The notes: generated by a model not told the origin, from the sequence alone. Positions 47,463 through 56,400 are shown, numbered from the stretch's first letter. The stretch is 64,000 nt of DNA from a bacterium (GCA_030429585.1 JAUIEU010000001.1:62001-126000); one strand, 5' to 3'. A program made the numbers and translations.

Positions 47463-48304
47463 CGGCGCCCCAATCGTATTCACCTATAATGCCGTTACCG
47501 GCCCAAACCCCAGGGTGGGAAACGTTTCGTAACCCTTTTGCGGGCAACGAGGGTACGGTTAGCACCCCTTTATTGCTAAGCCCTAGCCATTTAAAAACAT
47601 GGCAGCGGTGCAAAAAAAAGTTTGCTTACCACGTGTTGCAACAATGCCGCTGGCCGACGGATCAATCTAACTTTGAGCTGGGTCAATCCGTCCACCAGTT
47701 AATGGATAACACGGCCCGGCAGTTACCAATAGACCCTTTATTGCAAAGCGCCAAACCACAGATTGTATCGGCCTACCGGGCATTACAACAGCACCCGATG
47801 GCCCAAGCACCTATTCTTGCCAGTGAGTGGGGTTTTACCGTGCCTGTGCCTGGTGTGGCCAATGTATGGCTAACGGGGCGCATGGATAGAGTGGTGGATA
47901 ATAACGGTGTGCTAACGGTGGTGGATTGGAAAACAGGCACGGCGATTCCGAAGGCTCCGGTAGAAGATTGGCAAACCCGTGTGTATTTATACGCTTTGTT
48001 TGTGGCGCAACAAGCCTTGCTTGTTACTCATTCTTTAGCCCAGCCCTACCTGGTGGATAAGCTGGCCTTTACCTATGTGGGGGTTAGCCGCTTAGGCGAT
48101 GTGCGTGAGGTGACGGTGCCTTATACTCAGGCCATGCACGATAAAACAGAAGCGGGTATTGTGGCCCTGCTGCGTGAGATTGCGGCGGAATCATCCTTTG
48201 CGCTGCCTAATCGCTGCCCAGATAGTTACTGCCCGTACCGTGGGGTGTGTGGTATTGAAGATAATCCCCCTAGCGAGTATGGGTTAGCAGCACCCGTGCC
48301 CTAG
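47459..48304 (+). CDS. PD-(D/E)XK nuclease, Fe-S type (AddB/Cas4-like)
   Basis: 281 residues from ATG 47459 (ATGA overlap with the helicase; AGAGG upstream). An in-frame GTG at 47453 is a weaker start. The nuclease core is LTGRMDRVVDN then LTVVDWKTG (Asp and the Asp-x-Lys of the active site), with a Gln in the QTRVYLYAL helix. Cysteines in CKKKF near the N-terminus and the C-terminal set CPDSYCPYRGVC form the [4Fe-4S] knot seen in AddB, Cas4 and RecB-family exonucleases. Cuts single strands made by the fused helicase upstream. Its 3' end overlaps the convergent membrane protein gene by 35 bases. Confidence 0.85.
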   Translation: MTAPQSYSPIMPLPAQTPGWETFRNPFAGNEGTVSTPLLLSPSHLKTWQRCKKKFAYHVLQQCRWPTDQSNFELGQSVHQLMDNTARQLPIDPLLQSAKPQIVSAYRALQQHPMAQAPILASEWGFTVPVPGVANVWLTGRMDRVVDNNGVLTVVDWKTGTAIPKAPVEDWQTRVYLYALFVAQQALLVTHSLAQPYLVDKLAFTYVGVSRLGDVREVTVPYTQAMHDKTEAGIVALLREIAAESSFALPNRCPDSYCPYRGVCGIEDNPPSEYGLAAPVP

Positions 48305-50222
48305 GAGTGGCGTGTGGGTTAATGGCGTGTTGCCAAAAAGGAATGGGAAAAACCCCCCACTGGGTACCGAGGGGTAGGGCCGCTAAGGGCCACGGTTGCC
48401 ACTGGTGGATAACGTGCTGTTGTTGCCGCTGGGTGGCAGGCAGGGCAAAGTAGGCGTTTTCGGTTATTAGGGCCCACTGGGGTGTGAGGCGTAACCCAGC
48501 GGGGTGTGGGTGGGGTTGTTGCGATAGTAAGGGGGCAATATCCGGTAAGGTTTGCAGGGCCAAGGCCGTGGACACACGGTGAATTATCGTGTGGCTTGTT
48601 ACCGCAGGGTTTAGGTGGGTAGGGGCGCCAGGGATAGGGTTGCTTCGGCTAAAGGTGGGCACCACGCTGCCGTACCAGCATAACCACATAAACACACCAC
48701 AGGCCCATAAACCGGCGAGCTTAGGTAATAGAGTGGTTCGGCTATACAGCCAGTACAATAGCCCTGCTAAGGCCAGTAAGCCCATGCTAATGGGTACCAG
48801 CCACCATTGCCAAACCGCCAGCGGGATGGGGATTAATAAAGGGAAGGGGTCCCACATGGCGGTGCCGGGGCCGCGCCATTGGCTGCCTGGGAAAACATCG
48901 CCTAAGGCGTAAAATAGGGTAAATAGCCATACAATGCTGCCCAGTAACCCACTAAACAGGGCAATATCTATTAGTCGGTTAGTAAAGGCGTTTTGTGGTG
49001 TGGTAAGGGTTAAACGGTGTGCTAAACGGGCGCACAGTGCCATGGGGGGTAGTAGGGCTGGCCATGGCAAGGCGGGTAGTAAGGCAGCAGCTAGCAGTAA
49101 CCATACAGCCCAAGCTGTTTGGGCAAATAGTTGTTGCAAGGTTAAGGGCTGCCTGCGGGTGTGTTGTGGTGCGGGGCAAACAGCGAGTACTAGGGCTAAG
49201 ACCCACAGCGGCCCGGCAGCCCATAGGCTCCATAGTAGGGTTTTGGCGGCGACATTCCAATCCCATTGGGCGATAGTGTGGCCTAGGCTAACGGCGATTT
49301 GGTGGCCAGCAAGCCAGTAATGCCAACCATGGGCCTTGAGTAAGGCGATGACCCCGGTGGTTAAATAAGGCAGGCCTTGGGTGGTTACTAACGCAGGCGT
49401 TGCCACTATGTAAAGGGTAATTGGCAGCAGTACCATTAGGCTTGCCCACCATAATAGGGTACTGCTAATTAAGGTTAGCTTGCCTAATAACGGTTGGCTT
49501 GGTTGTCGGTTGCGCGCTTTGGGGGTGGTGGGCTTTTTTATAAGCAGGGCAAGGTGGCCTAGTAAGCCAAACCCAAGGCAAGCTAGCCCAAGTAACACCC
49601 CCCCCTGCCATAGTAGCCCGGTGGCAAGTATGGCGAGTAGTAACGGGGTATGCCAAGGCCAGGGGTGTTTTTGTTGTTTTGGTGTGCCGGTTAGTGGTGT
49701 GGTGCGTACGGTGTTTTGTAGCACGGCGATAAAGGAGGAGACTAACCAAAACAGGGTCATCGGAAGTAACCCTGGCAAGGATAATGGTAGTAAAAAACCA
49801 GGGCAAATGGCCATTACTGCTATGGTGGCCAGGGTGCCAGGCGCCAGGCCACCGGAATGGCGCCGGTGGGGTGGGGTGGATGCTGCTTGGAGGAGTTGGC
49901 CCCATTGCCATAACCCGTGGAACAATAATGCTACCCATAGGGTGGTTCGCCAGCCACTAGCGATTGGTACCGGGTAGGTGGGCCATTGCCATATAGGTGT
50001 AAGGGCCCACGGCAAGGTGTTGTTGTCCGCCCAAAGTGTGGTGGGCACCCCCATACCGTTGGTTAGGGCAGTAGTGGCCCATTGCAATACATGGTGGTGG
50101 GTAGCCAGTGTGCCGTAGTGGGGTGTGGCCCCATGGATAAGCCCAGCTAGCCCGCAAATAGCAGCCACTATTAGCAGCATGCAGCGTGGCGAGGATAACA
50201 AAGAGGCAAGCATGACAGGCAA
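48270..50222 (-). CDS. Large polytopic membrane protein, unknown function
   Basis: 650 residues with perhaps twelve or more membrane helices (for example LLIVAAICGLAGLIHG, GFLLPLSLPGLLPMTLFWLV, LLLAILATGLLWQGGVLLG, LLWWASLMVLLPITLYIV), rich in Leu, Pro, Trp and His, with very little charge. A soluble C-terminal stretch follows the last helix. No conserved motif was recognised. It could be a GT-C-type glycosyltransferase or a lipid-linked transferase, but that is a guess. Convergent with and overlapping the nuclease gene by 35 bases. Confidence 0.65.
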   Translation of the reverse strand: MPVMLASLLSSPRCMLLIVAAICGLAGLIHGATPHYGTLATHHHVLQWATTALTNGMGVPTTLWADNNTLPWALTPIWQWPTYPVPIASGWRTTLWVALLFHGLWQWGQLLQAASTPPHRRHSGGLAPGTLATIAVMAICPGFLLPLSLPGLLPMTLFWLVSSFIAVLQNTVRTTPLTGTPKQQKHPWPWHTPLLLAILATGLLWQGGVLLGLACLGFGLLGHLALLIKKPTTPKARNRQPSQPLLGKLTLISSTLLWWASLMVLLPITLYIVATPALVTTQGLPYLTTGVIALLKAHGWHYWLAGHQIAVSLGHTIAQWDWNVAAKTLLWSLWAAGPLWVLALVLAVCPAPQHTRRQPLTLQQLFAQTAWAVWLLLAAALLPALPWPALLPPMALCARLAHRLTLTTPQNAFTNRLIDIALFSGLLGSIVWLFTLFYALGDVFPGSQWRGPGTAMWDPFPLLIPIPLAVWQWWLVPISMGLLALAGLLYWLYSRTTLLPKLAGLWACGVFMWLCWYGSVVPTFSRSNPIPGAPTHLNPAVTSHTIIHRVSTALALQTLPDIAPLLSQQPHPHPAGLRLTPQWALITENAYFALPATQRQQQHVIHQWQPWPLAALPLGTQWGVFPIPFWQHAINPHATPRARVLLTHTR

Positions 50223-50379
50223 GGCAGCGCAAAATAAAAATAACAGTACGGTAAGGGCTGCAGCAGGTAACGCCTTAAAATCTGCTTGGCGAAATAGAGC
50301 AACACCTTGTTATTGTAAAAGCTGCCCGCCTAAAATGCCACTAGTGGTGGGCACCGCGCTATGTAATTTAGGTTGGCTG

Positions 50380-51186
50380 CTATTCGCCAGCCCAGTCAAA
50401 TTGTTGTAATAGTTGCAGTTTGGTTTTGTAGCACTCAATCAGCTTAGAAAGGGATAGCCGGTTCAGGGGCTTGGTAATCACTTCAAACCCAGCGTTGCTA
50501 AGCCGCTGTAGTTGGCCTTCGCGGTCAATTAACCCGTCATCTAGCACGGTGGCGGGTGGGTCTACAGTAACCACAATGTGCTCTAGGTTAAAGGTTCGTT
50601 TTAGGGTGTTTAGCTTGGGCACCATGCTGGTCAGTGGGTGGCTGTGCTCATCCACAATAAGTAGGGCGGGTTTAAATTGACGCAACCATGCCACCAGGTT
50701 TTCTGGCGAGTGGGTGCAATGCATATGGGCTAAACGCACCCCGCTTAGCGAAAGGGTATCCATTAGGCGCTTGCGGTGGTTATCGCTGGTATCCACAATA
50801 ACAATATCGGCCCGATGGCTAACGGTATTGTTGGTTAGGTTGGGGGGTAGGGCTAGGGTTTCTGGCACGGTGGTGCCGGGCGGGGTATGGTGGGGCGCCG
50901 ATAATGTGGCAGCCATGGCTTCTGGCTGGGTGGGCATGGCCGTTTCGGTGCTTCTTAGCATAAATTGTTGTGGTTTAGCCCCATGGCGCAACAGTTTGGG
51001 GAGTTGCTGCGTGGTTACCGTGGCGCCTTCTTTAATCAGCAATAGGCCGCTGGCATAAATGTCTTCGCGGACTTCTAGCTCGTACCCTTCAGGCATCCAA
51101 TGGGTGGCATCGGTCAAGTCGTCGGTGGGTGTGGTGGCCATGGTGTCGGCCCAGTCGCGGGCGCGTTCAATAAACTGTGGAAACAT
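50380..51186 (-). CDS. Receiver-domain-like protein
   Basis: 268 residues. About 30-80 is an unrecognised domain (YELEVREDIYASGLLLIKEG, a strand-rich segment with KLLRHGAKPQQF). A Pro/Thr-rich linker follows. About 125-265 is a CheY-like receiver: VIVDTSDNHRKRLMD at the start, LLIVDEHSHPL with the phospho-Asp, and ITKPLNRLSLSKLI with the conserved Lys. No output domain is attached, so it should act as a relay or by protein contact, with the N-terminal part as a possible partner domain. No kinase gene is adjacent; the kinase at 24628 is 22 kb away. Confidence 0.65.
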   Translation of the reverse strand: MFPQFIERARDWADTMATTPTDDLTDATHWMPEGYELEVREDIYASGLLLIKEGATVTTQQLPKLLRHGAKPQQFMLRSTETAMPTQPEAMAATLSAPHHTPPGTTVPETLALPPNLTNNTVSHRADIVIVDTSDNHRKRLMDTLSLSGVRLAHMHCTHSPENLVAWLRQFKPALLIVDEHSHPLTSMVPKLNTLKRTFNLEHIVVTVDPPATVLDDGLIDREGQLQRLSNAGFEVITKPLNRLSLSKLIECYKTKLQLLQQFDWAGE

Positions 51187-51624
51187 AATCAGGGTGTCCC
51201 TCTCTGTGTGGTTCTCTACTCTTGCTTATAGGTATCGGCGCGTTAGCCGTTCTCTATAGTGGTGTTTCGGCGTTATCATCAAAATGTCATGTGGTTGGAG
51301 GAGCGGTATGGTAAAATAAGGGCATTGTTTTAGGCCCACCGAAATAGGGCTTGTGTGTAGGGTTTTCATAGAATCGTATTGAGATAGTAAAACGCAACTA
51401 GGGGGTGCATAAGCACCCTAGGCCAACGGCCTACCAGCACGGGTAGCGTTGCCCATGGCGCTGTTGTGTAAAAAAACTGTAAAAAACCCGCACAAAAACC
51501 ACGGAGTATTGCGTTTATGCCCTTACCAACGGAACCCCACCACCGTGCAACGGATAACGCGGCGTTTGGGGCTAGAGAACAACCAAATACCAACAACCAA
51601 CGCTTTTGGATGGGAGCAACCGCA
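51187..51624. other. Structured intergenic region
   Basis: About 438 bases before a small gene. From 51391 to about 51475 there are nested inverted repeats: AACGC with GCGTT enclosing GGGTGC/GCACCC (loop ATAA) and AGGCC/GGCCT (loop AAC). This could be a leader or small RNA on the plus strand. No gene is supported. Confidence 0.35.
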
Positions 51625-51777
51625 ATGAATAAAACAACCAATACGGATGATATTTTGAAGAAGTATCTGGATGATCGCTTTTTAAACGTGGCGAAAGAAA
51701 CGTTAGTGGCCACAGACCAAAGCGAAGAAGCCTTTTTGGGTGCCAAAGCTATTTTGTTAATGCATGGCATTCTGTAG
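51625..51777 (+). CDS. Small hypothetical protein
   Basis: 50 residues from ATG 51625, with GGGAG about eight bases upstream. Polar N-terminus (MNKTTNTDDILKKYLDDRF), then a helix (AKETLVATDQSEEAFLGAKA) ending in a short hydrophobic tail (ILLMHGIL). A longer frame from 51517 lacks a ribosome site. Not a family I recognise; predicted helical and soluble. It follows a structured leader-like stretch. Confidence 0.45.
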   Translation: MNKTTNTDDILKKYLDDRFLNVAKETLVATDQSEEAFLGAKAILLMHGIL

Positions 51778-51906
51778 GCGATAAGCACTACTAATATTTA
51801 CCAACGCATGGTCGATCTCGCATTGACCATGCGTTTTGGCATCTCTACCGGTTTAGGGGCGTTACCTTAGGTATTAGTGTGTTATGACTTTAGGTAAGTG
51901 TTTGCC

Positions 51907-52389
51907 ATGATGATGCCCTTTTTTCGCCCCATGCTGCCTGTTGCCTTGGTACGGCCTGCCATGGGCCCACGAATGATGCCTACCGTGCCCCACATGGTGG
52001 CCAATGGTAGGCAAGGGGTAGGGTCGTTGTCGCGTCCTTATCAGCGGCAATTACCTTGGCTAAAGCGGTTGTGGCAAGGGTTAAACACGCCCGCGTATGG
52101 CCGCCAATGGTTACGGCCTTTGCCTGGGTTTAATAATCGGGGTTTCTCTTTGGTGGATATCGATCTCCCTGGCGTGTTTCAGCATGGTTTAGGGGGCATA
52201 CACCTAAACCCGCGGTGGAATGCCGGGCCCTTAAGTTTGGATTTTAGGGGTGGCGATATTGATTTACGACCATTGGCTGGGCCTGGGCTAATACTGGATG
52301 TAACCCCAGAGGCAGCAACCGCAGCAGGCGAATCCACTGGGTGGTTGGGCCAGTTAGGGGAATGGGTTACCGGCGCTTTTGGAGGGTAG
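51907..52389 (+). CDS. Hypothetical protein, Pro/Gly/Arg-rich
   Basis: 160 residues from ATG 51907 (an in-frame GTG at 51898 is an alternative). The N-terminus is Met/Pro/Arg-rich with a weak hydrophobic stretch (MLPVALVRP). The rest is Gly- and Leu-rich with aspartates (LVDIDLPGVF, LDFRGGDIDLR), ending in WVTGAFGG. No family recognised. It ends two bases before the convergent ftsI stop. Confidence 0.4.
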   Translation: MMMPFFRPMLPVALVRPAMGPRMMPTVPHMVANGRQGVGSLSRPYQRQLPWLKRLWQGLNTPAYGRQWLRPLPGFNNRGFSLVDIDLPGVFQHGLGGIHLNPRWNAGPLSLDFRGGDIDLRPLAGPGLILDVTPEAATAAGESTGWLGQLGEWVTGAFGG

Positions 52390-52390
52390 C

Positions 52391-54445
52391 TTATTGCACC
52401 TTGGTGCTTAAGGGGCGTAGGCCAAGGTGCTCTAACGAGTTTTCGGCAATCTCTTTAAAAATAGGGCCGGCTACCGTACTGCCCCAGCTTTGGGCCATTT
52501 TGGGGCTATCCACCACCACAAATACCAACACGCTAGGGTGGTCCGCTGGGTAAAACCCAACGAAGGAGGTAAAAATATCTTTGCTGTAGCCCTTACCATT
52601 GTCGTTTGGCTTGCGGCTGGTACCGGTTTTGCCGGCTACCCTAATACCCTTAACCCGAACGGTACTGCGGGTGGGTTTGGCAATGCTTTTTTCTAATAAG
52701 GTTTTTACCGTACGGGCCGTTTCGCGTTTTAATACTCGGCGCCGAGTGAGTTTTTCCAGGGGTTGTTTAATTAGGTGGGGTTGTACCCACACCCCGTCGT
52801 TGGCAATGGCTGCCACAGCAGCGGCCATTTGTAGTGGCGTGGCTGCTAGGCCATAACCATACCCTAGGCTGGCATGGCCGCTTTTATCCCACTCGGTATA
52901 GGGGGGTAAAATCCCGGCGGATTCTCCCGGTAGTTCAATGCCGGTGGGCTGACCCAGGCCAAATTGGCTAAGCAATTCGTATTGTTGTTTGCGGGGGGTC
53001 ATCATGGAGACTTTAGCGCTGGCAATATTGCTAGAGTGTTGGAACAAGTACACCAAATCAATCATGCCAGGGTTGGGGTGGCGGTAGTAATCGTAATTTT
53101 GGATACTCCAGCCGCCCACCATCATGCGCCCGGTATCCAATAGGCGAGAGGTAGGCGAGATTGCCCCTGTTTCTAGCCCGTTAGCCACCGTTAAAATTTT
53201 CATGGTGCTGCCGGGGGGGTACACATCACTTAAGGCCCAGTTTTTTAGGTTGGCGTAATCTTCTCTAAAATACCGCTCGGGGGCGTAAGTGGGTGCCACG
53301 GCAAAGGCCAACACATCCCCAGTGTGGGGTTGCAGCATAATAACAGAGCCCCGCTCAGCCTTAGCGCGAGCTAGCCCTTTTTTTAGGGCTTCTTCGGCAA
53401 TAAATTGCAGGCGGGCATCCAGGGTTAGTACCACATCATCGCTGCGGCTCACGTCAATCACATCGGGCGGGTGCAGCTCTTCTACAGACATGAGTCGACC
53501 ACGGCCATCAAGCAGGGTGCGGGCATTGTTGGCAGGGGTGTTATCGTCAGTGGCCAAGTGTTTTAAGGTGGCGCGCTGAGACCATTCAATGCCGCTGCTC
53601 ACCCCAGCATCATCATTCACATAACCTAGCACGTGGGCCGCTAAGGTATCTTGTGGGTAACGGCGTAGTAATTTTTTAGGAAAATCGAGCCCGCCGATAG
53701 GCACTTTTTTGCCACTTTCTTGGGTCACTCGTAGGTGCCGTAGTTGATTGACGGTTTCGTGGGTAATGTTGCTGGCTAACCGTATGGTGCTGTAGGGCCG
53801 AGACAGTAGCTCCACCAAGCGTTTTTCTGGGATGTTTAGCACAGGGGCCATGGCCGACGACATGGTGGTGGGGGATAAATCGCCAAAGTAGCGGGGGTGG
53901 GCAAAGGCGTCGAATACCACTTGGTCTTGGGCCAATACTAAGCCGCGTCTATCCACCACGTTGCCTCGGTGGAATAAGGCCACGGAGTGGTTTCTGCTTT
54001 GTTGGGCCTTGGTGGCTAGCTCTGGGCCTTGGATAAGTTGCAGGTATACCAGGCGGCCAATAATACCTAGTACAGCAACTAATAACAGCACAATAAGCCC
54101 GGTAATGCGTTGGTTGGTTTGTTGCAGTAGGGTTTGGGGCTTGGGCTCTTTAACGGTTGTCTTGGGGGGGCTAACGCGCTGCTGCTTGGGCGCCACTATT
54201 TTTTTGGGTGGGGTGGCTCGCTTTGTTGCGGGGCGTTTTTTGCTGGGGGGGCGTTGAGGTTGTTTGGTGTTAGGGCGGCTGGCAAAAAGTTTGCTTACCA
54301 ATCGCTGGAGGAGATTCCCTTTGGTAGCTCGTTTTGGCGTGTTTTTGCGCGGCGCGTGTGCCGTTGCGGTGCGGTTGGCAGAAGAGGATGATGTCGGCTT
54401 GGCCCGCTTAGAGGGGCGAGAAGAAGGCGGTTGTCTGCGGCGCAT
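52391..54445 (-). CDS. ftsI: Septal peptidoglycan transpeptidase (class B PBP)
   Basis: 684 residues. A basic Lys/Pro/Arg/Ser-rich cytoplasmic segment of about 105 residues precedes the single membrane helix (GLIVLLLVAVLGIIGRLVYLQ), longer than in most FtsI. The pedestal follows, and then the transpeptidase: active Ser in PGSTMKI (about 412), SSN in HSSNIAS (about 472) and KTGTS (about 607). It crosslinks septal murein. ftsL lies five bases upstream. In many bacteria murE would follow, but here murE is 7 kb away. No mraY or mraW is adjacent. Confidence 0.92.
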   Translation of the reverse strand: MRRRQPPSSRPSKRAKPTSSSSANRTATAHAPRKNTPKRATKGNLLQRLVSKLFASRPNTKQPQRPPSKKRPATKRATPPKKIVAPKQQRVSPPKTTVKEPKPQTLLQQTNQRITGLIVLLLVAVLGIIGRLVYLQLIQGPELATKAQQSRNHSVALFHRGNVVDRRGLVLAQDQVVFDAFAHPRYFGDLSPTTMSSAMAPVLNIPEKRLVELLSRPYSTIRLASNITHETVNQLRHLRVTQESGKKVPIGGLDFPKKLLRRYPQDTLAAHVLGYVNDDAGVSSGIEWSQRATLKHLATDDNTPANNARTLLDGRGRLMSVEELHPPDVIDVSRSDDVVLTLDARLQFIAEEALKKGLARAKAERGSVIMLQPHTGDVLAFAVAPTYAPERYFREDYANLKNWALSDVYPPGSTMKILTVANGLETGAISPTSRLLDTGRMMVGGWSIQNYDYYRHPNPGMIDLVYLFQHSSNIASAKVSMMTPRKQQYELLSQFGLGQPTGIELPGESAGILPPYTEWDKSGHASLGYGYGLAATPLQMAAAVAAIANDGVWVQPHLIKQPLEKLTRRRVLKRETARTVKTLLEKSIAKPTRSTVRVKGIRVAGKTGTSRKPNDNGKGYSKDIFTSFVGFYPADHPSVLVFVVVDSPKMAQSWGSTVAGPIFKEIAENSLEHLGLRPLSTKVQ

Positions 54446-54450
54446 ACGGT

Positions 54451-54906
54451 TTAGTACCCCTGTGTAATAGGGGCGGGCTGGGGCAAGGCACCAATAAGGG
54501 TACTTGCTTCGTGGCCGTTGGGGGGTGTTAGGGGTCGGCTCATGCTATTAATGGCCAGGGTGCGGGTAGGGGCGGCCAAGGCCTTGTTGTGTTGCCTTTG
54601 GCGGGCGATAACCCCTTGGTAAGCTTGTGCTTGGTTAAGCTGCACGTGCAGGCTGTTGTTTTCTTCGTTCATGCGTTGGGTTTGTTCTATAACGGTTTGC
54701 AGGTGGGTTTTGCGCTCTACTACTTGGCTGTAGGCCACCACGGTTAGGCAAATGGTAATAATCAGCCCCATGGTTAGCATGCCATTGGTTTGCTTGCTAA
54801 GCCGGTATAGCGCGGTAATTGTGTTGGCAATGGGGTGGCTTTTGGCCTTGCTAGGCGGGGTTGGCCCTTGTGGCGTGTGAGGCGTGGGTGGTGGGGTGTG
54901 AGGCAT
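54451..54906 (-). CDS. ftsL: Cell division protein FtsL-like
   Basis: 151 residues. A Pro/Thr-rich N-terminus (TPPPTPHTPQG) is followed by one membrane helix (LTMGLIITICLTVVAYSQVV) and then a coiled coil (THLQTVIEQTQRMNEENNSLHVQL), the FtsL layout. A low-complexity C-terminal tail follows the coil. FtsL recruits FtsB/FtsQ and activates FtsI/FtsW at the septum. It starts immediately before ftsI, so the pair is co-expressed. Identity rests on layout and neighbour rather than sequence, which is typical for this poorly conserved family. Confidence 0.75.
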   Translation of the reverse strand: MPHTPPPTPHTPQGPTPPSKAKSHPIANTITALYRLSKQTNGMLTMGLIITICLTVVAYSQVVERKTHLQTVIEQTQRMNEENNSLHVQLNQAQAYQGVIARQRQHNKALAAPTRTLAINSMSRPLTPPNGHEASTLIGALPQPAPITQGY

Positions 54907-55318
54907 AAATGTGGGGAGCCGTTAGGTGCAAGGGTTGGGGCGCTTTTTATATTATACGGAAGGGAGGCTATTACTGCCAATGGAGGAGAGCGGCTTGTTA
55001 CGCACTAACGCATTAGGTGTAGATGTTTTGTTTTTAAAAACTTTAAAATCCCTTGTGGAGACAGGGTTTTAGCCTTGTTTCTAAAAAATAGAGCGCTCCC
55101 TTGGGTGGTGGAGTTTTAGGCCCATGACCCTGATGAGCCCTGCGTTTTGCTCGATACCTCTGTCAACTCCGCCAAAGTAATTTATACGATTACTAAGGTT
55201 GAGTTGTTATACACCCCCATAATCGATAGAAGCGCATGTCTTAACAGGCTTTGGGTTGCTTGGTAACAGGCCCCAAAGTGGATGCTGTTTAAGACAGATT
55301 CATCAAGGAGTAATCACT
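54907..55318 (+). promoter_or_regulatory. Flagellin upstream region and 5' leader
   Basis: About 412 bases between ftsL and flagellin. It holds an inverted repeat AGTAAT/ATTACT (55176-55194), a hairpin at about 55045-55070, the long leader hairpin at 55237-55296 and an AAGGAG ribosome site (55305-55310). No clean sigma-28 promoter is seen. Confidence 0.5.
55237..55296 (+). promoter_or_regulatory. Long hairpin in the flagellin leader
   Basis: TGTCTTAACAG (55237-55247) pairs with CTGTTTAAGACA (55285-55296, one bulged T), and CTTTGGG (55249-55255) pairs with CCCAAAG (55272-55278), about 18 pairs around an asymmetric internal loop and a 16-base terminal loop. It ends nine bases before the AAGGAG site, so it may control translation or mRNA stability of flagellin. 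Confidence 0.6.
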
Positions 55319-56176
55319 ATGCCTCTCGTTATTAACACCAACACAGCCTCCATTAACGCTCAGCGTAATTTAGGCTATAACACCAATATGCTGGCTAAAA
55401 GCATCGAACGCTTGTCATCCGGTTATCGTATTAACCGTGCTGGCGATGATGCGGCTGGTTTGCAAATTTCAGAAAACTTACGTTCCCAGATTCGTGGTTC
55501 TAAAAAAGCCCTGGATAACGTGCAAGATGGTATTAACGTATTAAACATTGCCGATGGCGCCCTAGGCACCATTACCGAAAACCTACAGCGGATGCGCGAA
55601 CTAGCGGTACAAGGCGCTAACGATACCTACGATACCTCTTCTAGAGCTGCCATTGAGGTAGAACTAGACCAGCTAGCGTCAGAGATTACCCGTATTGCGG
55701 ATTCTACCCAATACAATGGCGTAAACCTGATTGATGGTAGCCAAAACGGTAGCGGCAACATGGTATTGCAGGTGGGTTATGACAATAACTCTGCCCAAAA
55801 TACCATTGATGTGGGCGCCACCGGTGCTTTTGCGGATGTGGCCGCGGCTGATTTGGCGGTAGATGATACCAACATTGATGTAACCAACAACACCACAGCG
55901 CGTGCTTCGCTTAACCTGATTGATACTGCGATTAGTACGGTAAACACGCAGCGTTCTAACATTGGTGCCATTGTAAACCGTTTAGAACGTACGGCGACCA
56001 ACCTGTCGACTCAAATTGAGAACACCAGTTCTGCCGAAAGCCGAATCCGTGACGTGGATGTGGCGAGTGAAAGTGCAAGCTTGGTTAAATTCCAAATATT
56101 GCAGCAATCATCGTCTGCCATGTTGGCCCAAGCCAACCAGTTCCCCTCTATTGCCCTACAGTTACTGGGCGGATAG
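55319..56176 (+). CDS. fliC: Flagellin
   Basis: 285 residues from ATG 55319, eight bases after AAGGAG; the in-frame start at 55256 lies inside the leader hairpin and is rejected. N-terminal D0/D1 are typical: INTNTASINAQRNL, LSSGYRINRAGDDAAGLQIS, then LRMRELAVQ-like ENLQRMRELAVQGAND. The C-terminal D1/D0 has SAESRIRDVDVA and LVKFQILQQSSSAMLAQAN. The variable middle is short (about 60 residues), so this is a minimal flagellin. Exported through the flagellum and polymerised into the filament. A terminator follows at 56232-56273; no fliD or fliS is adjacent. Confidence 0.95.
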   Translation: MPLVINTNTASINAQRNLGYNTNMLAKSIERLSSGYRINRAGDDAAGLQISENLRSQIRGSKKALDNVQDGINVLNIADGALGTITENLQRMRELAVQGANDTYDTSSRAAIEVELDQLASEITRIADSTQYNGVNLIDGSQNGSGNMVLQVGYDNNSAQNTIDVGATGAFADVAAADLAVDDTNIDVTNNTTARASLNLIDTAISTVNTQRSNIGAIVNRLERTATNLSTQIENTSSAESRIRDVDVASESASLVKFQILQQSSSAMLAQANQFPSIALQLLGG

Positions 56177-56231
56177 GTTTAATCCCCTATATCTCCCGTC
56201 TGTTTGCATCGCGTCAAACAGAATCGTTATC

Positions 56232-56273
56232 AAGCGTCGTTGCCCTTTTCAGGCTTCGGCGCTTGTTCTTTTT
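56232..56273 (+). terminator. Rho-independent terminator of flagellin
   Basis: AAGCGTCG (56232-56239) pairs with CGGCGCTT (56257-56264; one G-T pair), and a T-run (GTTCTTTTT) follows directly. It lies 55 bases after the flagellin stop. Confidence 0.65.
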
Positions 56274-56400
56274 GTGTCGTTGCTTTGTAGGGGATATGGA
56301 ACCTGCTTTACCGGTGCGCGTCCAATAAACACCAGCTTGTCTGTTATGGATGTGGTATAAACAGGCCATTAGCTATACTTTTTTAGATAGGCCGTATTCA

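Noticed and set aside
49480-49977. 165-codon plus-strand frame within the large membrane protein gene
   Set aside because: Antisense to a GC-rich, low-complexity membrane gene. It lacks a ribosome site and shows no domain.
55190-55230. Sigma-28 type promoter for flagellin
   Set aside because: A TAAGGTT and an AATCGATA are present, but their spacing (about 20 bases) does not fit the 11-base spacer of that promoter class.
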